Source: an uncultured Flavobacterium sp. (GTDB lineage: Bacteria; Bacteroidota; Bacteroidia; Flavobacteriales; Flavobacteriaceae). Taken from it: DNA of 64,000 nt. Below the pieces are notes generated by a model. The model did not search any database. It saw only the letters and a list, made by a program, of their open reading frames with translations, and had not been told where the DNA came from. The DNA is taken from positions 1 through 64,000 of the forward strand of contig CALJVL010000024.1 of the NCBI GenBank assembly GCA_937773775.1, in the 5' to 3' direction. Positions within the stretch are counted from its first letter, which is position 1, and every line of letters starts with the position of its first letter. A program made the position numbers and the translations under genes. This document shows positions 50,356 through 60,392 of the stretch, piece by piece.

Positions 50356-52155
50356 TCATTCCTTTATGGTTTTGTAAAAGTCGACTATTTTTTTCGCTTT
50401 TGACATGCCAATAACATCTGAAATTTCTTTTTCTGTTGCCAACTTTATTCTTTTAACACTTTTAAAATGTTGGATTAAAGCCAGCATCGTTTTTTCACCT
50501 ATTCCAGGAATGGATTCTATTGATGAATTTAATGCCGCTTTACTTCTCTGGTCTCTATGATGAGTTATCCCGAATCGATGCGCTTCATTACGCAATTGTT
50601 GGATTACCTTAAGCGTTTCTGATTTTTTATCTAAATATAACGGAATAGAATCTCCTGGATAGAACAACTCCTCAAGTCTTTTCGCAATACCAATGATGGC
50701 TATTTTACCCCTCAAATCCAATTCGTCAATACTTTTCAGCGCCGCTGACAATTGCCCTTTCCCTCCATCGATAATTATCAGTTGCGGTAAAGGCTGGTTT
50801 TCTTCGACAAGCCTTTTGTAACGACGATAAACAACCTCAGTCATAGACGCAAAATCATCCGGGCCCTCGACTGTCTTTATATTAAAATGACGATAATCTT
50901 TCTTACTTGGCTTTCCATCCTTGAAAACCACACAGGCCGCCACTGGGTTCGTACCCTGAATATTCGAATTGTCAAAACACTCGATATGCCTTGGTTCAAA
51001 TGGCAATCGCAAATCTTTCTGCATTTGTGTCATGATTCGATTAGTATGTCTGTCAGGATCTACAATCTGCAACTGTTTTAACTGCTCGATCCTGTAAAAT
51101 TTAGCGTTGCGAATAGAAAGATCCAAAATCTGCTTTTTATCCCCCAACTGCGGTACGGTAACTTTTATGTTTTCGCCTAAGTCTACTAAAAAAGGAACAA
51201 GAACTTCTCGAGACAATAATTGAAACCGTTCCCTCAATTCAATAATCGCCAGCTCTAATAACTCTTCATCCGTCTCTTCCAGTTTTTTCTTTATTTCCAT
51301 GGTGTGTGAGCGAATAATCGATCCATGGGAAATTTGTAAAAAATTCACATATGCAGCGCTTTCATCTGAAACTATAGAGAACACATCAATATTGGTGATT
51401 TTTGGATTTATGATTGTGGAACGCGATTGGTAATTCTCGAGCACCTCAATTTTCTCTTTTATTTTTTGAGCTTCTTCAAAATGCATATTTTGAGCCAACT
51501 CCGTCATCACCTTTTTAAAGTCTTTCATGCTTTCTTTAAAATTTCCTTTAAGAATTTCACGAATGGCATCGACTTGCTTTTGATAATTTTCTAAAGATTC
51601 ATAGCCTTCACATGGGCCTTTGCAGTTTCCAATATGATATTCAAGACAAACTTTAAATTTTCCCGTTTCTACATTTGACTTACTCAAATCATAATTACAA
51701 CTACGAAGCGGATACAATTCCTTTATAAGCTCTAATATGGTGTTAACAGTCTTAAAACTAGTATAAGGACCAAAATACTCAGAGCCATCCTTGACGACTC
51801 TTCTTGTGGCAAAAATGCGTGAAAAAGGCTCTTTCTTAATACACAACCAAGGGTAGCTTTTGTCATCACGCAACAACACATTGTAACGAGGCTGTAGCGT
51901 TTTTATGAGGTTGTTTTCCAATAAAAGTGCGTCTGTCTCTGTAGGCACTACTATATGCTTAATAGTAACAATCTTCTTTACAAGCACATTCGTTTTGGCC
52001 GTATCGTGAATCTTATTAAAATAGGAAGAAACTCTCTTTTTTAAATTTTTTGCCTTACCAACATACAATATTTTACCTTCCTTATCGTAATATTGATATA
52101 CACCAGGGCCGTCTGGTAAAGTCTTTATTTGGAGCTCGAGAGTTGGGTTTTGCAT
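50356..52155 (-). CDS. uvrC: UvrABC system protein C
   Basis: LPDGPGVYQYYDKEGKILYVGKAKNLKKRVSSYF, IECFDNSNIQGTNPVAACVVF, IIIDGGKGQLSAA, SIPGIGEKTMLALIQHFKSVKRI. Confidence 0.97.
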   Translation of the reverse strand: MQNPTLELQIKTLPDGPGVYQYYDKEGKILYVGKAKNLKKRVSSYFNKIHDTAKTNVLVKKIVTIKHIVVPTETDALLLENNLIKTLQPRYNVLLRDDKSYPWLCIKKEPFSRIFATRRVVKDGSEYFGPYTSFKTVNTILELIKELYPLRSCNYDLSKSNVETGKFKVCLEYHIGNCKGPCEGYESLENYQKQVDAIREILKGNFKESMKDFKKVMTELAQNMHFEEAQKIKEKIEVLENYQSRSTIINPKITNIDVFSIVSDESAAYVNFLQISHGSIIRSHTMEIKKKLEETDEELLELAIIELRERFQLLSREVLVPFLVDLGENIKVTVPQLGDKKQILDLSIRNAKFYRIEQLKQLQIVDPDRHTNRIMTQMQKDLRLPFEPRHIECFDNSNIQGTNPVAACVVFKDGKPSKKDYRHFNIKTVEGPDDFASMTEVVYRRYKRLVEENQPLPQLIIIDGGKGQLSAALKSIDELDLRGKIAIIGIAKRLEELFYPGDSIPLYLDKKSETLKVIQQLRNEAHRFGITHHRDQRSKAALNSSIESIPGIGEKTMLALIQHFKSVKRIKLATEKEISDVIGMSKAKKIVDFYKTIKE

Positions 52156-52280
52156 TTTATTGATCTTTCACAAAGACACACAGCAGCATTTAGTGATGCG
52201 TGGGGTTTTATTAAATTGAATTTGATTCCAAATTTACGAATTACAAATAATAATTTCTACATTTAGACTTTTTATTACCC

Positions 52281-53249
52281 ATGAAAAACACACGACCCAT
52301 CACTATTCTAGGAGAAGTGATCTTGCCTGGAGAAAGCAAAACCATCGATATGGAAATCGCCAAATTACACAACACGGCGAAACTTAAAATTCCGATCATT
52401 ATTCAACGGTCTAAAATTGAAGGTCCCACAGTTCTTTTTTCAGCTGGAATCCATGGCGACGAAATCAACGGCGTGGAGATAGTACGCCAACTGATCACAA
52501 AAAAAATCAACAAACCAAAAAAAGGAACTATAATTTGCATTCCTATAATCAACATGTTTGGTTTTATTAATATGTCACGACAATTTCCTGACGGCAGGGA
52601 TTTAAACAGGGTTTTCCCTGGAAGCAAAAAAGGATCGTTAGCTAGCAGATTTGCTTACCATATCTTAACTGAAATCATGCCACTTGTTGATTACGCAGTT
52701 GATTTTCACGCAGGAGGCGCTAGTCGCTTCAACGCGCCTCAAATTCGGCTTGCCCCAAACAGTCCTGAGCTAAAAGAATTAGCTGATGTTTTTAATGCCC
52801 CTTTTACCCTATTTTCTAAAAATATCACTGGGTCTTTCAGGAATTCGAGTCAGAAATTAAATGTGAAAATGTTGCTTTTTGAAGGAGGAAAATCGCTCGA
52901 CATCAACGAATCAGTTGCCGATGCAGGAGTGAATGGTGTGAAACGAGTTTTAGCACACCTTGACATGCTCGACCCGAAACAGCTTATCGAAAAACAAGGC
53001 TCTAACACTATTTACATTGAAAAATCAGGATGGATTAGAGCTAAGTGCTCTGGCTTATTGCATGATCAAAACACCATTGGCAGCTTTGTAAAAAAAGGAA
53101 CTATTCTGGCTATTATTACTGACCCTTTTGGAAAATTTGAAAGAAAAATAAAAGCCCCAAATGACGGATATATAATCAATGCAAATCTTTCTTCTATTGT
53201 TTACCAAGGTGATGCTATTTACCATATATCAAAAACTTTAGAAAAATAA
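52281..53249 (+). CDS. Succinylglutamate desuccinylase/aspartoacylase family protein
   Basis: SAGIHGDEINGVEIVRQL, SRQFPDGRDLNRVFPGS, VDYAVDFHAGGASRFNAPQIRL. Confidence 0.9.
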   Translation: MKNTRPITILGEVILPGESKTIDMEIAKLHNTAKLKIPIIIQRSKIEGPTVLFSAGIHGDEINGVEIVRQLITKKINKPKKGTIICIPIINMFGFINMSRQFPDGRDLNRVFPGSKKGSLASRFAYHILTEIMPLVDYAVDFHAGGASRFNAPQIRLAPNSPELKELADVFNAPFTLFSKNITGSFRNSSQKLNVKMLLFEGGKSLDINESVADAGVNGVKRVLAHLDMLDPKQLIEKQGSNTIYIEKSGWIRAKCSGLLHDQNTIGSFVKKGTILAIITDPFGKFERKIKAPNDGYIINANLSSIVYQGDAIYHISKTLEK

Positions 53250-53318
53250 AAACTAACATGAATCGTGTAGAAATAGTCCCTTTGAGTACTTTTATGCCTG
53301 ATTTAAAAAATAGCATTC

Positions 53319-53882
53319 ATGCAAAAAAAAGAATTACGCTCGAAGTATAAAACACTGAGAACCCAACTATCTGAAAATGAGTTGGAGGAAATGAGTTTGA
53401 CTATTGCAAATAAATTGATGCTACTGCCTATTTGGGAGAAGACCTACTTTCATGTTTTCTTGCCTATAGTCGAACATAAAGAAGTCGATACTGAAATCAT
53501 CTTACATCTTCTTTCAGGAAAGGATAAAGAAATCGTCATCTCTAAATCTGATTTTGAGACCCGTAATATGACTCACTTTCTATTAACAGACAATACCCAA
53601 ATCAAGAAAAACAAATATAATATCCCCGAACCTGTTGACGGAATCGAAGTCCCTTCTAATAAAATCGAAGTAGTTTTTGTTCCGCTTTTGGCCTTTGACA
53701 AAGAAGGACATCGCGTTGGTTACGGCAAAGGCTTTTATGATGTCTTTTTATCTGAGTGCAAACCTGAAACAATTAAAATCGGACTCTCTTTTTTTGAAGC
53801 TGAGGGATTGATTGCCGATAATTGTGAAACTGACGTGAAATTAGATTACTGCGTTAGTCCGAATATTATTTATGAGTTCTAA
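53319..53882 (+). CDS. 5-formyltetrahydrofolate cyclo-ligase
   Basis: VVFVPLLAFDKEGHRVGYGKGFYDVFLSE. Confidence 0.92.
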   Translation: MQKKELRSKYKTLRTQLSENELEEMSLTIANKLMLLPIWEKTYFHVFLPIVEHKEVDTEIILHLLSGKDKEIVISKSDFETRNMTHFLLTDNTQIKKNKYNIPEPVDGIEVPSNKIEVVFVPLLAFDKEGHRVGYGKGFYDVFLSECKPETIKIGLSFFEAEGLIADNCETDVKLDYCVSPNIIYEF

Positions 53883-53924
53883 TTTTAAAAACTTTAATTT
53901 TACCTTCAATTTATTTTAAAAACC

Positions 53925-54125
53925 ATGAAAAAAATTAAATGCCCAAGATCTTTAGTGGCAATTCTAGTTCTTCTGTTTGCCGTTTCATTGTCAAACTGTA
54001 GTGTTAACTGGAGAACGAAGCGAGCTACTCATAGTCACAAAGCTAAAAAACTTCCTCCCGGACAAGCTAAAAAACTGCACGGAGACAAAAGCGCAAAACG
54101 ATATGCTCCAGGACATAATGTCTAG
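53925..54125 (+). CDS. Small basic lipoprotein-like protein, 3' end formed by IS terminus
   Basis: Lipobox-like SLSNC; KKLPPGQAKKLHGDKSAKRYAPGH. The stop codon TAG falls inside the IS left TIR. Confidence 0.65.
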   Translation: MKKIKCPRSLVAILVLLFAVSLSNCSVNWRTKRATHSHKAKKLPPGQAKKLHGDKSAKRYAPGHNV

Positions 54126-54171
54126 TCCTGAAAAAACGATACAGGATTAATAAAAAATAAAAGTACAATTA

Positions 54172-55038
54172 TTAAACAGTAGTAAGCAAAAGTTTACTGC
54201 TGTTTTTTGTTTTATAAGTTCTCATTTTAATTTGGTTTTGTGAGTGCATTTGATTTGGAGTCAGCATATAATTAGAATAATGGGGTCGCTGTTGGTTATA
54301 TGTATTAATTGCTTCTTTAACGATACACTTCATTATTTTTAAATCTTGACTGTATTTATGAATCATAAATTCTTGTTTTAATATCCCATTAATTCTTTCA
54401 GCCACTGCATTTTCGTACGGGTCAGAGTTTTGCGTCATACTTGGGAGTATCCCGTTTTTACTTAAAATGCTTTGGTAATCATTGGCACAATATTGCAATC
54501 CCCTATCTGAGTGATGAATCAATGGTATTTCCTTGTCTTTCCTTTGTTGGATTGCCATCTTAAGGGCCATAACACTACTTTGTGTATTCATATTATCCGC
54601 AACATAATGCCCCATAATTTTCTTGGAATAGGCGTCTGTAATAATGCTTACGTAGCAGGGTTTTTCTCTTTTTCCGATATAGGTAATATCCGATACCCAG
54701 ACTTGCTCAGGTCTATTTATTTCCAAATCAAGGATTTGATTTTGATATTTTCTAAACCGATGGTGAGAGTTCGTAGTTATATGATAACTACGTTTTGGCT
54801 GTATTAATAGATGGTTGGCTCTAAGTATATCAAAAAACATATCTCTTCCGATGTGCATCAATTGGAGTTTGTCTGCTAAAAGATAATAAAGCTTCCTAGT
54901 TCCCAATCTAGGCATTGATTTTCTGATTTCAATTACCATAGCAACCACTTCTATGGCTTTGCTTTGTTTACTCCTCTTTCTACTAATTTTGCGATAATAA
55001 ACGGGTCGATTTACCCCGGACAAATAACAGGCGAACAC
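54172..55038 (-). CDS. IS3-family transposase OrfB (DDE integrase core)
   Basis: VWVSDITYIGKREKPCYVSIITDAYSKKIMGHYV, HSDRGLQYCANDY, ENAVAERINGILKQEF. Confidence 0.95.
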   Translation of the reverse strand: MFACYLSGVNRPVYYRKISRKRSKQSKAIEVVAMVIEIRKSMPRLGTRKLYYLLADKLQLMHIGRDMFFDILRANHLLIQPKRSYHITTNSHHRFRKYQNQILDLEINRPEQVWVSDITYIGKREKPCYVSIITDAYSKKIMGHYVADNMNTQSSVMALKMAIQQRKDKEIPLIHHSDRGLQYCANDYQSILSKNGILPSMTQNSDPYENAVAERINGILKQEFMIHKYSQDLKIMKCIVKEAINTYNQQRPHYSNYMLTPNQMHSQNQIKMRTYKTKNSSKLLLTTV

Positions 55039-55466
55039 TAGTGTTTGTTGTTCTTTTTGTCTAAAATGGTCGATTGTTCGGGTGGAGCATTTTTTCGTAT
55101 ATCTATTTGATATTCTTCTTCAGCAATATCAATCATCATATCAAAAAATATTACTTTTTTATCTGCAACAAAAGCTTGTCGTTCCAAGAATGACTTCTGC
55201 TTCTCTAGAAGTTTTACTTTGGCTTCAAGCTCCATTATCTTTTGTTCCGGAGACTTTGACATATTAAATGGTGTTTGGTTTTCCCAATCAAAGTTACCAA
55301 ATTTTCTCAACCATTGAACAACCGTTGATCGTGATTGAATACCATATTGTTTCCTGGCTTCTGTAACAGACAAGCTACCCTTTTCAATCTCTCTGACGAT
55401 TTGAAGCTTTAATGACATACTGTAGTCACATTGACTACGCTTAACATAGTTCGTATTCTTTTCCAT
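55038..55466 (-). CDS. IS3-family transposase OrfA (HTH)
   Basis: SMSLKLQIVREIEKGSLSVTEARKQYGIQSRSTVVQWLRKFG; A-rich overlap with the -1 frame of OrfB. Confidence 0.92.
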   Translation of the reverse strand: MEKNTNYVKRSQCDYSMSLKLQIVREIEKGSLSVTEARKQYGIQSRSTVVQWLRKFGNFDWENQTPFNMSKSPEQKIMELEAKVKLLEKQKSFLERQAFVADKKVIFFDMMIDIAEEEYQIDIRKNAPPEQSTILDKKNNKH

Positions 55467-55515
55467 AACGATCTGTTTTGTGTATCGCTATTTCAGGACG
55501 GGACATATTTCAAAT

Positions 55516-55554
55516 AAAAAAAAGACCAATTCAAATCTGAATTGGTCTTTTTTT
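55516..55554. terminator. Hairpin terminator downstream of lspA
   Basis: AAAAAAAGACCAATTCA-aatc-TGAATTGGTCTTTTTTT. Confidence 0.85.
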
Positions 55555-55569
55555 ATCATAATTTAATAT

Positions 55570-56169
55570 CTAATTCTTATGAAAAGCTTTTTTGTTGAAA
55601 AAAATCAATATTCCTACGCCTGTCGATATGGCCATATCGGCAATATTAAAAATAGCATTAAAAAAGGTAAAATCGTTCCCGCCCCAAATCGGCAACCAAC
55701 TTGGTAAAGTACCACGCCAAAAAGGAAAGTAAAACATATCGACCACCTTACCGTGAAAGTATTTGCCATAAGGCTGGTCAGAAAATAATGTAGCTAATTG
55801 CGAATTACTATCGTCGAATATAACGCCATAAAATACAGAATCAATGATGTTTCCAAAGGCTCCTGCCAGAATTAATGCTATTGCTACAATTAAGTAATTA
55901 GAACTGTGTTTTCTTTCTACAGAATCCCACAACCAGTATCCAATCCCTCCAACTGCAATCAATCTAAAAACAGTCAAAAACAATTTACCATAAGTCCCTG
56001 GGATTTCGGTACCCCAAGCCATTCCTTCATTCTCTATAAAAAGAATTTTAAACCATCTGAAAACCTCAACTTCTTCTCCTAATATAAAATTAGTTTTTAC
56101 AAATATTTTCGAAACTTGATCAACGATTAATATGATGAATATAAGTAGATACGCTTTTCGTAATGACAT
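55570..56169 (-). CDS. lspA: Lipoprotein signal peptidase
   Basis: DQVSKIFVKTNF, ENEGMAWG, GAFGNIIDSVFYGVIFD, FNIADMAISTGVGIL. Confidence 0.95.
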   Translation of the reverse strand: MSLRKAYLLIFIILIVDQVSKIFVKTNFILGEEVEVFRWFKILFIENEGMAWGTEIPGTYGKLFLTVFRLIAVGGIGYWLWDSVERKHSSNYLIVAIALILAGAFGNIIDSVFYGVIFDDSNSQLATLFSDQPYGKYFHGKVVDMFYFPFWRGTLPSWLPIWGGNDFTFFNAIFNIADMAISTGVGILIFFNKKAFHKN

Positions 56170-56214
56170 TTTTAAAATTTTAAGTGGCGTAAAAGTAATA
56201 ATTTTATCAAAAAA

Positions 56215-56234
56215 AACGCTCCTAATGGAGCGTT
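56215..56234 (-). terminator. Terminator-like hairpin between lspA and DksA-like gene
   Basis: AACGCTCC-taat-GGAGCGTT. Confidence 0.65.
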
Positions 56235-56258
56235 AAATATTTATATAATGAGACAAGC

Positions 56259-56639
56259 TTATCGTTGTAGATTTTTGGCCTCTATACTCATGGTAGCGTG
56301 AGGAACGATTTTTAATCTTTCTTTGCTAATTAGTTTGCCTGTCATGCGGCATACGCCATAAGTTTTATTCTCTACACGGAATAATGCATTCTTCAAATCA
56401 CGAATAAATTTTTCTTGACGGATTGCCAACTGAGAGTTCGCTTCCTTAGACATACTTTCACTTCCCTCCTCAAATGCTTTAAATGTTGGCGACGTATCAT
56501 CCGTGCCATTATTTCCATCGTTCATATAGGCGCTCTTTATCAGTTCTAAGTCTGCTTGTGCTCTATTTATTTTATTTAAAATTATTTGTTTGAACTCAGC
56601 CAGATCGGCGTCGGAGTATCTTGTTGAGGCATCTACCAT
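56259..56639 (-). CDS. TraR/DksA family protein with degenerate zinc finger
   Basis: Coiled-coil N-term; ALFRVENKTYGVCRMTGKLISKERLKIVPHATMSIEAK aligns with the DksA C-terminal motif. Confidence 0.85.
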   Translation of the reverse strand: MVDASTRYSDADLAEFKQIILNKINRAQADLELIKSAYMNDGNNGTDDTSPTFKAFEEGSESMSKEANSQLAIRQEKFIRDLKNALFRVENKTYGVCRMTGKLISKERLKIVPHATMSIEAKNLQR

Positions 56640-56646
56640 ATCCTGA

Positions 56647-59600
56647 TTATTTAGTAATTTTTATTTTTGTTTTTATCTCGTCAAATTCAATTTCTGTACT
56701 ATTTTCTAAATTTTCTTCAAAAACCAATTCCTCTGTTAGCGTTTCTGATTTAATATATTCTTCATTTGATTTTACTGCCTCCTCTAAAGTATCATTTTTT
56801 TGCAAATGAACCTTTATTTTATCTGTCACTTCAAATCCAGAATCTTTTCTTATATTTTGAATTCTGTTTACTAATTCTCTAGCTATACCCTCTTTTTTCA
56901 ATTCTGGAGAAATAACTATATCAAGGGCTACGGTTATTCCGTTTGAATTAGCAACCAACCATCCTTCGATATCTTGGGATGAAATCTCTACATCTTCCAC
57001 AGATAAAGTTATGCTTTTTCCACTAATAATGACATCAAGAGTTCCCTTACTCTCCAATTGACTGATTTTTTCTTTAGAAAACCCTTTTATAGTACTGGAT
57101 ATCAAACCTATATCTTTTCCGAAACGGGGCCCTAGCGTTTTAAAATTAGGTTTTATTTGCTTAACTAAAACTCCAGAAGCATCGTCTAAAAGTAAGATTT
57201 CTTTAACATTTACCTCAGCTTTTATCAGGTCAGAAACTGCCTCAATTTCAAGCTTCTGATTCTCGTCAAGAACCGGTATCATTACCTTTTGCAATGGTTG
57301 ACGCACCTTAATCATTTCTTTTTTTCGGAGTGATAATACTAATGAAGAAATAGTCTGCGCTTTCTGCATTTTACTCTCTAACTTCTTATTAACATAGTTT
57401 TCAACCGAAACTGGAAACTTGGCCAAATGTACACTGTCATGTTTTTCTGACTGTGTTGTTAAAGTTAAGTCTCTGTAAAGCTTATCCATAAAGAACGGGG
57501 CGATTGGAGCAGCTAGTTTACTTACCGTCAATAAGCAGGTATAAAGCGTCTGATAAGCCGCAATTTTGTCTTGTGCATATTCCCCTTTCCAAAAGCGTCT
57601 TCTGCACAAACGAACGTACCAGTTGCTCAAATTCTCCTGAACGAATTCAGATATCGCACGAGCAGCTTTTGTAGGCTCATAATCAGCATAAAAACCATCG
57701 ACGTCCTTTATCAAAGTATTTAGTTCAGAAATAATCCATTGATCAATTTCGGGTCTTTCATTAATTGGGATTTCGGCTTCCTCGTATTTGAATCCATCGA
57801 TATTAGCATATAAACTAAAGAATGAGTAGGTGTTGTACAAGGTTCCGAAGAATTTTCTACGCACTTCTGCGATTCCTTCTAGGTCAAATTTTAAATTGTC
57901 CCAAGGATTGGCATTTGATATCATATACCATCTTGTGGCGTCCGGACCATATTCCCCTAATGTGTCAAAAGGATCTGCTGCATTTCCTAAACGTTTGGAC
58001 ATTTTTTGTCCGTTTTTATCCAAAACTAAACCGTTTGAAACTACATTTTTATAAGCTACTTTATCAAAAACCAAAGTGGCTATAGCGTGCAGGGTATAAA
58101 ACCACCCACGTGTTTGATCCACTCCTTCTGCAATAAAATCTGCCGGGAAATCTTTATTCTCGTCGATTTTATCTTTGTTTTCAAAAGGATAATGCCATTG
58201 CGCATAGGGCATTGAACCCGAATCAAACCAAACATCAATTAAATCAGCTTCCCTTGTCATTGGTTTGCCCGAAGCAGAAACTAAGGTAATCGCATCAACT
58301 ACATTTTTATGTAAATCTACTAAATCATAATTCTCTTCTGCCATATTCCCAATTTCAAAACCTTTAAAAGGATTTTCCTTTTGGAATCCAGCTGCAACCG
58401 ATTTTTCGATTTCGTTGTATAATTCTTCTATCGAACCTATCAGGATCTCTTCTGTTCCTTCTTCATTTCTCCAAATCGGTAAGGGTATCCCCCAATACCT
58501 TGAACGCGATAAATTCCAGTCGTTGGCATTCTTTATCCAGTTTCCAAAACGCCCTTCTCCTGTCGATTTTGGTTTCCAGTTGATGGTTTCGTTAAGTTCG
58601 AACATTCGGTCTCTAACTTCCGTGATTTTTATGAACCAAGAGTCCAGAGGGTAGTACAAAATAGGCTTATCTGTTCTCCAGCAATGTGGATAACTATGCA
58701 CATATTTCTCTACTTTAAATGCTTTATTTTCTTCTTTTAATCGAATGGCAATTTCAACATCTACAGAACGTTCAGGTGCTTCGCCGTCGTTATAATATTC
58801 GTTTTTCACGTATTTACCGGCATACTCTCCCACGTGTGAAGTAAACCTTCCTTGCAAATCCACTAACGGAACCGGAAAGTCATTTTCATCCAAAACTAAC
58901 ATTGGCGGCACTTCTGGAGTAGCTTCTTTAGCTACTTTCGCATCGTCTGCACCAAAAGTCGGTGAAGTATGCACAATTCCTGTTCCATCTTCAATGGTCA
59001 CAAAATCCCCAGAAATTACTCTAAAGGCATTTTCTGCATTTTGATATGGAAGAACCAAAGGCATTAGTTGTTCATAACGAATTCCAACTAAATCTTTCCC
59101 TTTACATTCAGCAATAACTTGATATGGAATTTTTTTATCTCCTACTTTAAAATTTTCGAAATCGGCAACCTCTTTACTTTCGAAAAAGCCTTTTCCGAAT
59201 TGTTTTCCAACTAAATTTTTAGCCAAAACTACATTTGTAGGAAGAAAAGTATACTGATTAAATGTTCTCACTACAACATAATCAATTTTTGGCCCTACGG
59301 TCAAAGCGGTATTTGAAGGTAAAGTCCAAGGAGTCGTTGTCCAAGCCAAGATAAGGATATCTCCAAACCCTTGTAATGCAAGCGGAAGTGTCTCGTTTAT
59401 TGCTTTGAACTGTGCAACAACCGTAGTGTCAGTTACATCGCGGTAACTACCTGGCTGATTCACTTCATGCGAAGACAATCCTGTTCCTGCTTTTGGAGAA
59501 TAAGGCTGAATGGTATAGCCTTTATACATCAGATCCTTGTTGTAGATTTGTTTCAACAACCACCAAACGGTTTCCATGTATTTGGGCTTGTAAGTCACAT

Positions 59601-60048
59601 ACGGATCTTCCATATCAACCCAGTACCCCATTTTTTCGGTCAAATCATTCCAAACATGCGTATAACGCATTACGGTTTTTTTACACGCTTCGTTATAGTC
59701 CTCTACAGATATTTTATTTCCTATGTCTTCTTTTGTAATTCCTAATGCTGCCTCTGTTCCTAGTTCTACAGGTAAACCGTGGGTATCCCAACCGGCTTTA
59801 CGCTTTACTTGGAATCCTTTTTGTGTTTTATACCTGCAAAAAATATCTTTAATGGCGCGTGCCATAACATGGTGAATTCCTGGTAAGCCGTTTGCCGAAG
59901 GTGGCCCCTCAAAAAACACGTATGGTGGATTCCCTTCACGAGTCGTTATGCTCTTTTCAAATATGTTCTCTTTCTTCCAAAAATCAAGTACTTCTGACGC
60001 TACTGTTGGTAAGTCAAGTCCTTTGTATTCAGTAAATTTTGTGCTCAT
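56647..60048 (-). CDS. ileS: Isoleucyl-tRNA synthetase
   Basis: FFEGPPSANGLPGIHHVMARAIKD, GWDTHGLPVE, DLIDVWFDSGSMPYAQWHYP, GQKMSKRLGNAADP. Confidence 0.97.
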   Translation of the reverse strand: MSTKFTEYKGLDLPTVASEVLDFWKKENIFEKSITTREGNPPYVFFEGPPSANGLPGIHHVMARAIKDIFCRYKTQKGFQVKRKAGWDTHGLPVELGTEAALGITKEDIGNKISVEDYNEACKKTVMRYTHVWNDLTEKMGYWVDMEDPYVTYKPKYMETVWWLLKQIYNKDLMYKGYTIQPYSPKAGTGLSSHEVNQPGSYRDVTDTTVVAQFKAINETLPLALQGFGDILILAWTTTPWTLPSNTALTVGPKIDYVVVRTFNQYTFLPTNVVLAKNLVGKQFGKGFFESKEVADFENFKVGDKKIPYQVIAECKGKDLVGIRYEQLMPLVLPYQNAENAFRVISGDFVTIEDGTGIVHTSPTFGADDAKVAKEATPEVPPMLVLDENDFPVPLVDLQGRFTSHVGEYAGKYVKNEYYNDGEAPERSVDVEIAIRLKEENKAFKVEKYVHSYPHCWRTDKPILYYPLDSWFIKITEVRDRMFELNETINWKPKSTGEGRFGNWIKNANDWNLSRSRYWGIPLPIWRNEEGTEEILIGSIEELYNEIEKSVAAGFQKENPFKGFEIGNMAEENYDLVDLHKNVVDAITLVSASGKPMTREADLIDVWFDSGSMPYAQWHYPFENKDKIDENKDFPADFIAEGVDQTRGWFYTLHAIATLVFDKVAYKNVVSNGLVLDKNGQKMSKRLGNAADPFDTLGEYGPDATRWYMISNANPWDNLKFDLEGIAEVRRKFFGTLYNTYSFFSLYANIDGFKYEEAEIPINERPEIDQWIISELNTLIKDVDGFYADYEPTKAARAISEFVQENLSNWYVRLCRRRFWKGEYAQDKIAAYQTLYTCLLTVSKLAAPIAPFFMDKLYRDLTLTTQSEKHDSVHLAKFPVSVENYVNKKLESKMQKAQTISSLVLSLRKKEMIKVRQPLQKVMIPVLDENQKLEIEAVSDLIKAEVNVKEILLLDDASGVLVKQIKPNFKTLGPRFGKDIGLISSTIKGFSKEKISQLESKGTLDVIISGKSITLSVEDVEISSQDIEGWLVANSNGITVALDIVISPELKKEGIARELVNRIQNIRKDSGFEVTDKIKVHLQKNDTLEEAVKSNEEYIKSETLTEELVFEENLENSTEIEFDEIKTKIKITK

Positions 60049-60182
60049 TTTATCCTTTTCTTTAATCGAAGTGCGAAAGTAAGGAATTTTCAATAATTAA
60101 ACGAAAATTTCACGAATTGACGCCGAATTTGTTTATTAAAACTCTTTAATAACTAGAATTTCTTCAGAACACATTCTATCGA

Positions 60183-60392
60183 CTACTGTTTTTTATCCTC
60201 CTCGTCTAACTCGAAAAATTCATTAACTGATTTCCCAAATAACAATGATAATTTTAAGGATAATAAAGTAGATGGCACAAACCGATTTGTTTCAATTGAA
60301 TTAATCGTTTGACGAGAAACGCCTATTTTCTCAGCCAATTGCTCTTGCGTAATGTTTAAAATGGCACGTTCAATTTTTAGTTTATTCTTCAT
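60183..60392 (-). CDS. XRE-family transcriptional regulator
   Basis: ITQEQLAEKIGVSRQTINSIETNRFVPSTLLSLKLSLLFG HTH. Confidence 0.9.
   Translation of the reverse strand: MKNKLKIERAILNITQEQLAEKIGVSRQTINSIETNRFVPSTLLSLKLSLLFGKSVNEFFELDEEDKKQ

Larger units (their letters stand above)
54119..55505 (-). mobile_element. IS3-family insertion sequence, 1387 bp
   Basis: 25-bp imperfect TIRs (TGTCtaGTCCTGAAAaAaCGATACA / TGTCccGTCCTGAAAtAgCGATACA) flank OrfA/OrfB; no clear target-site duplication. Confidence 0.92.
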
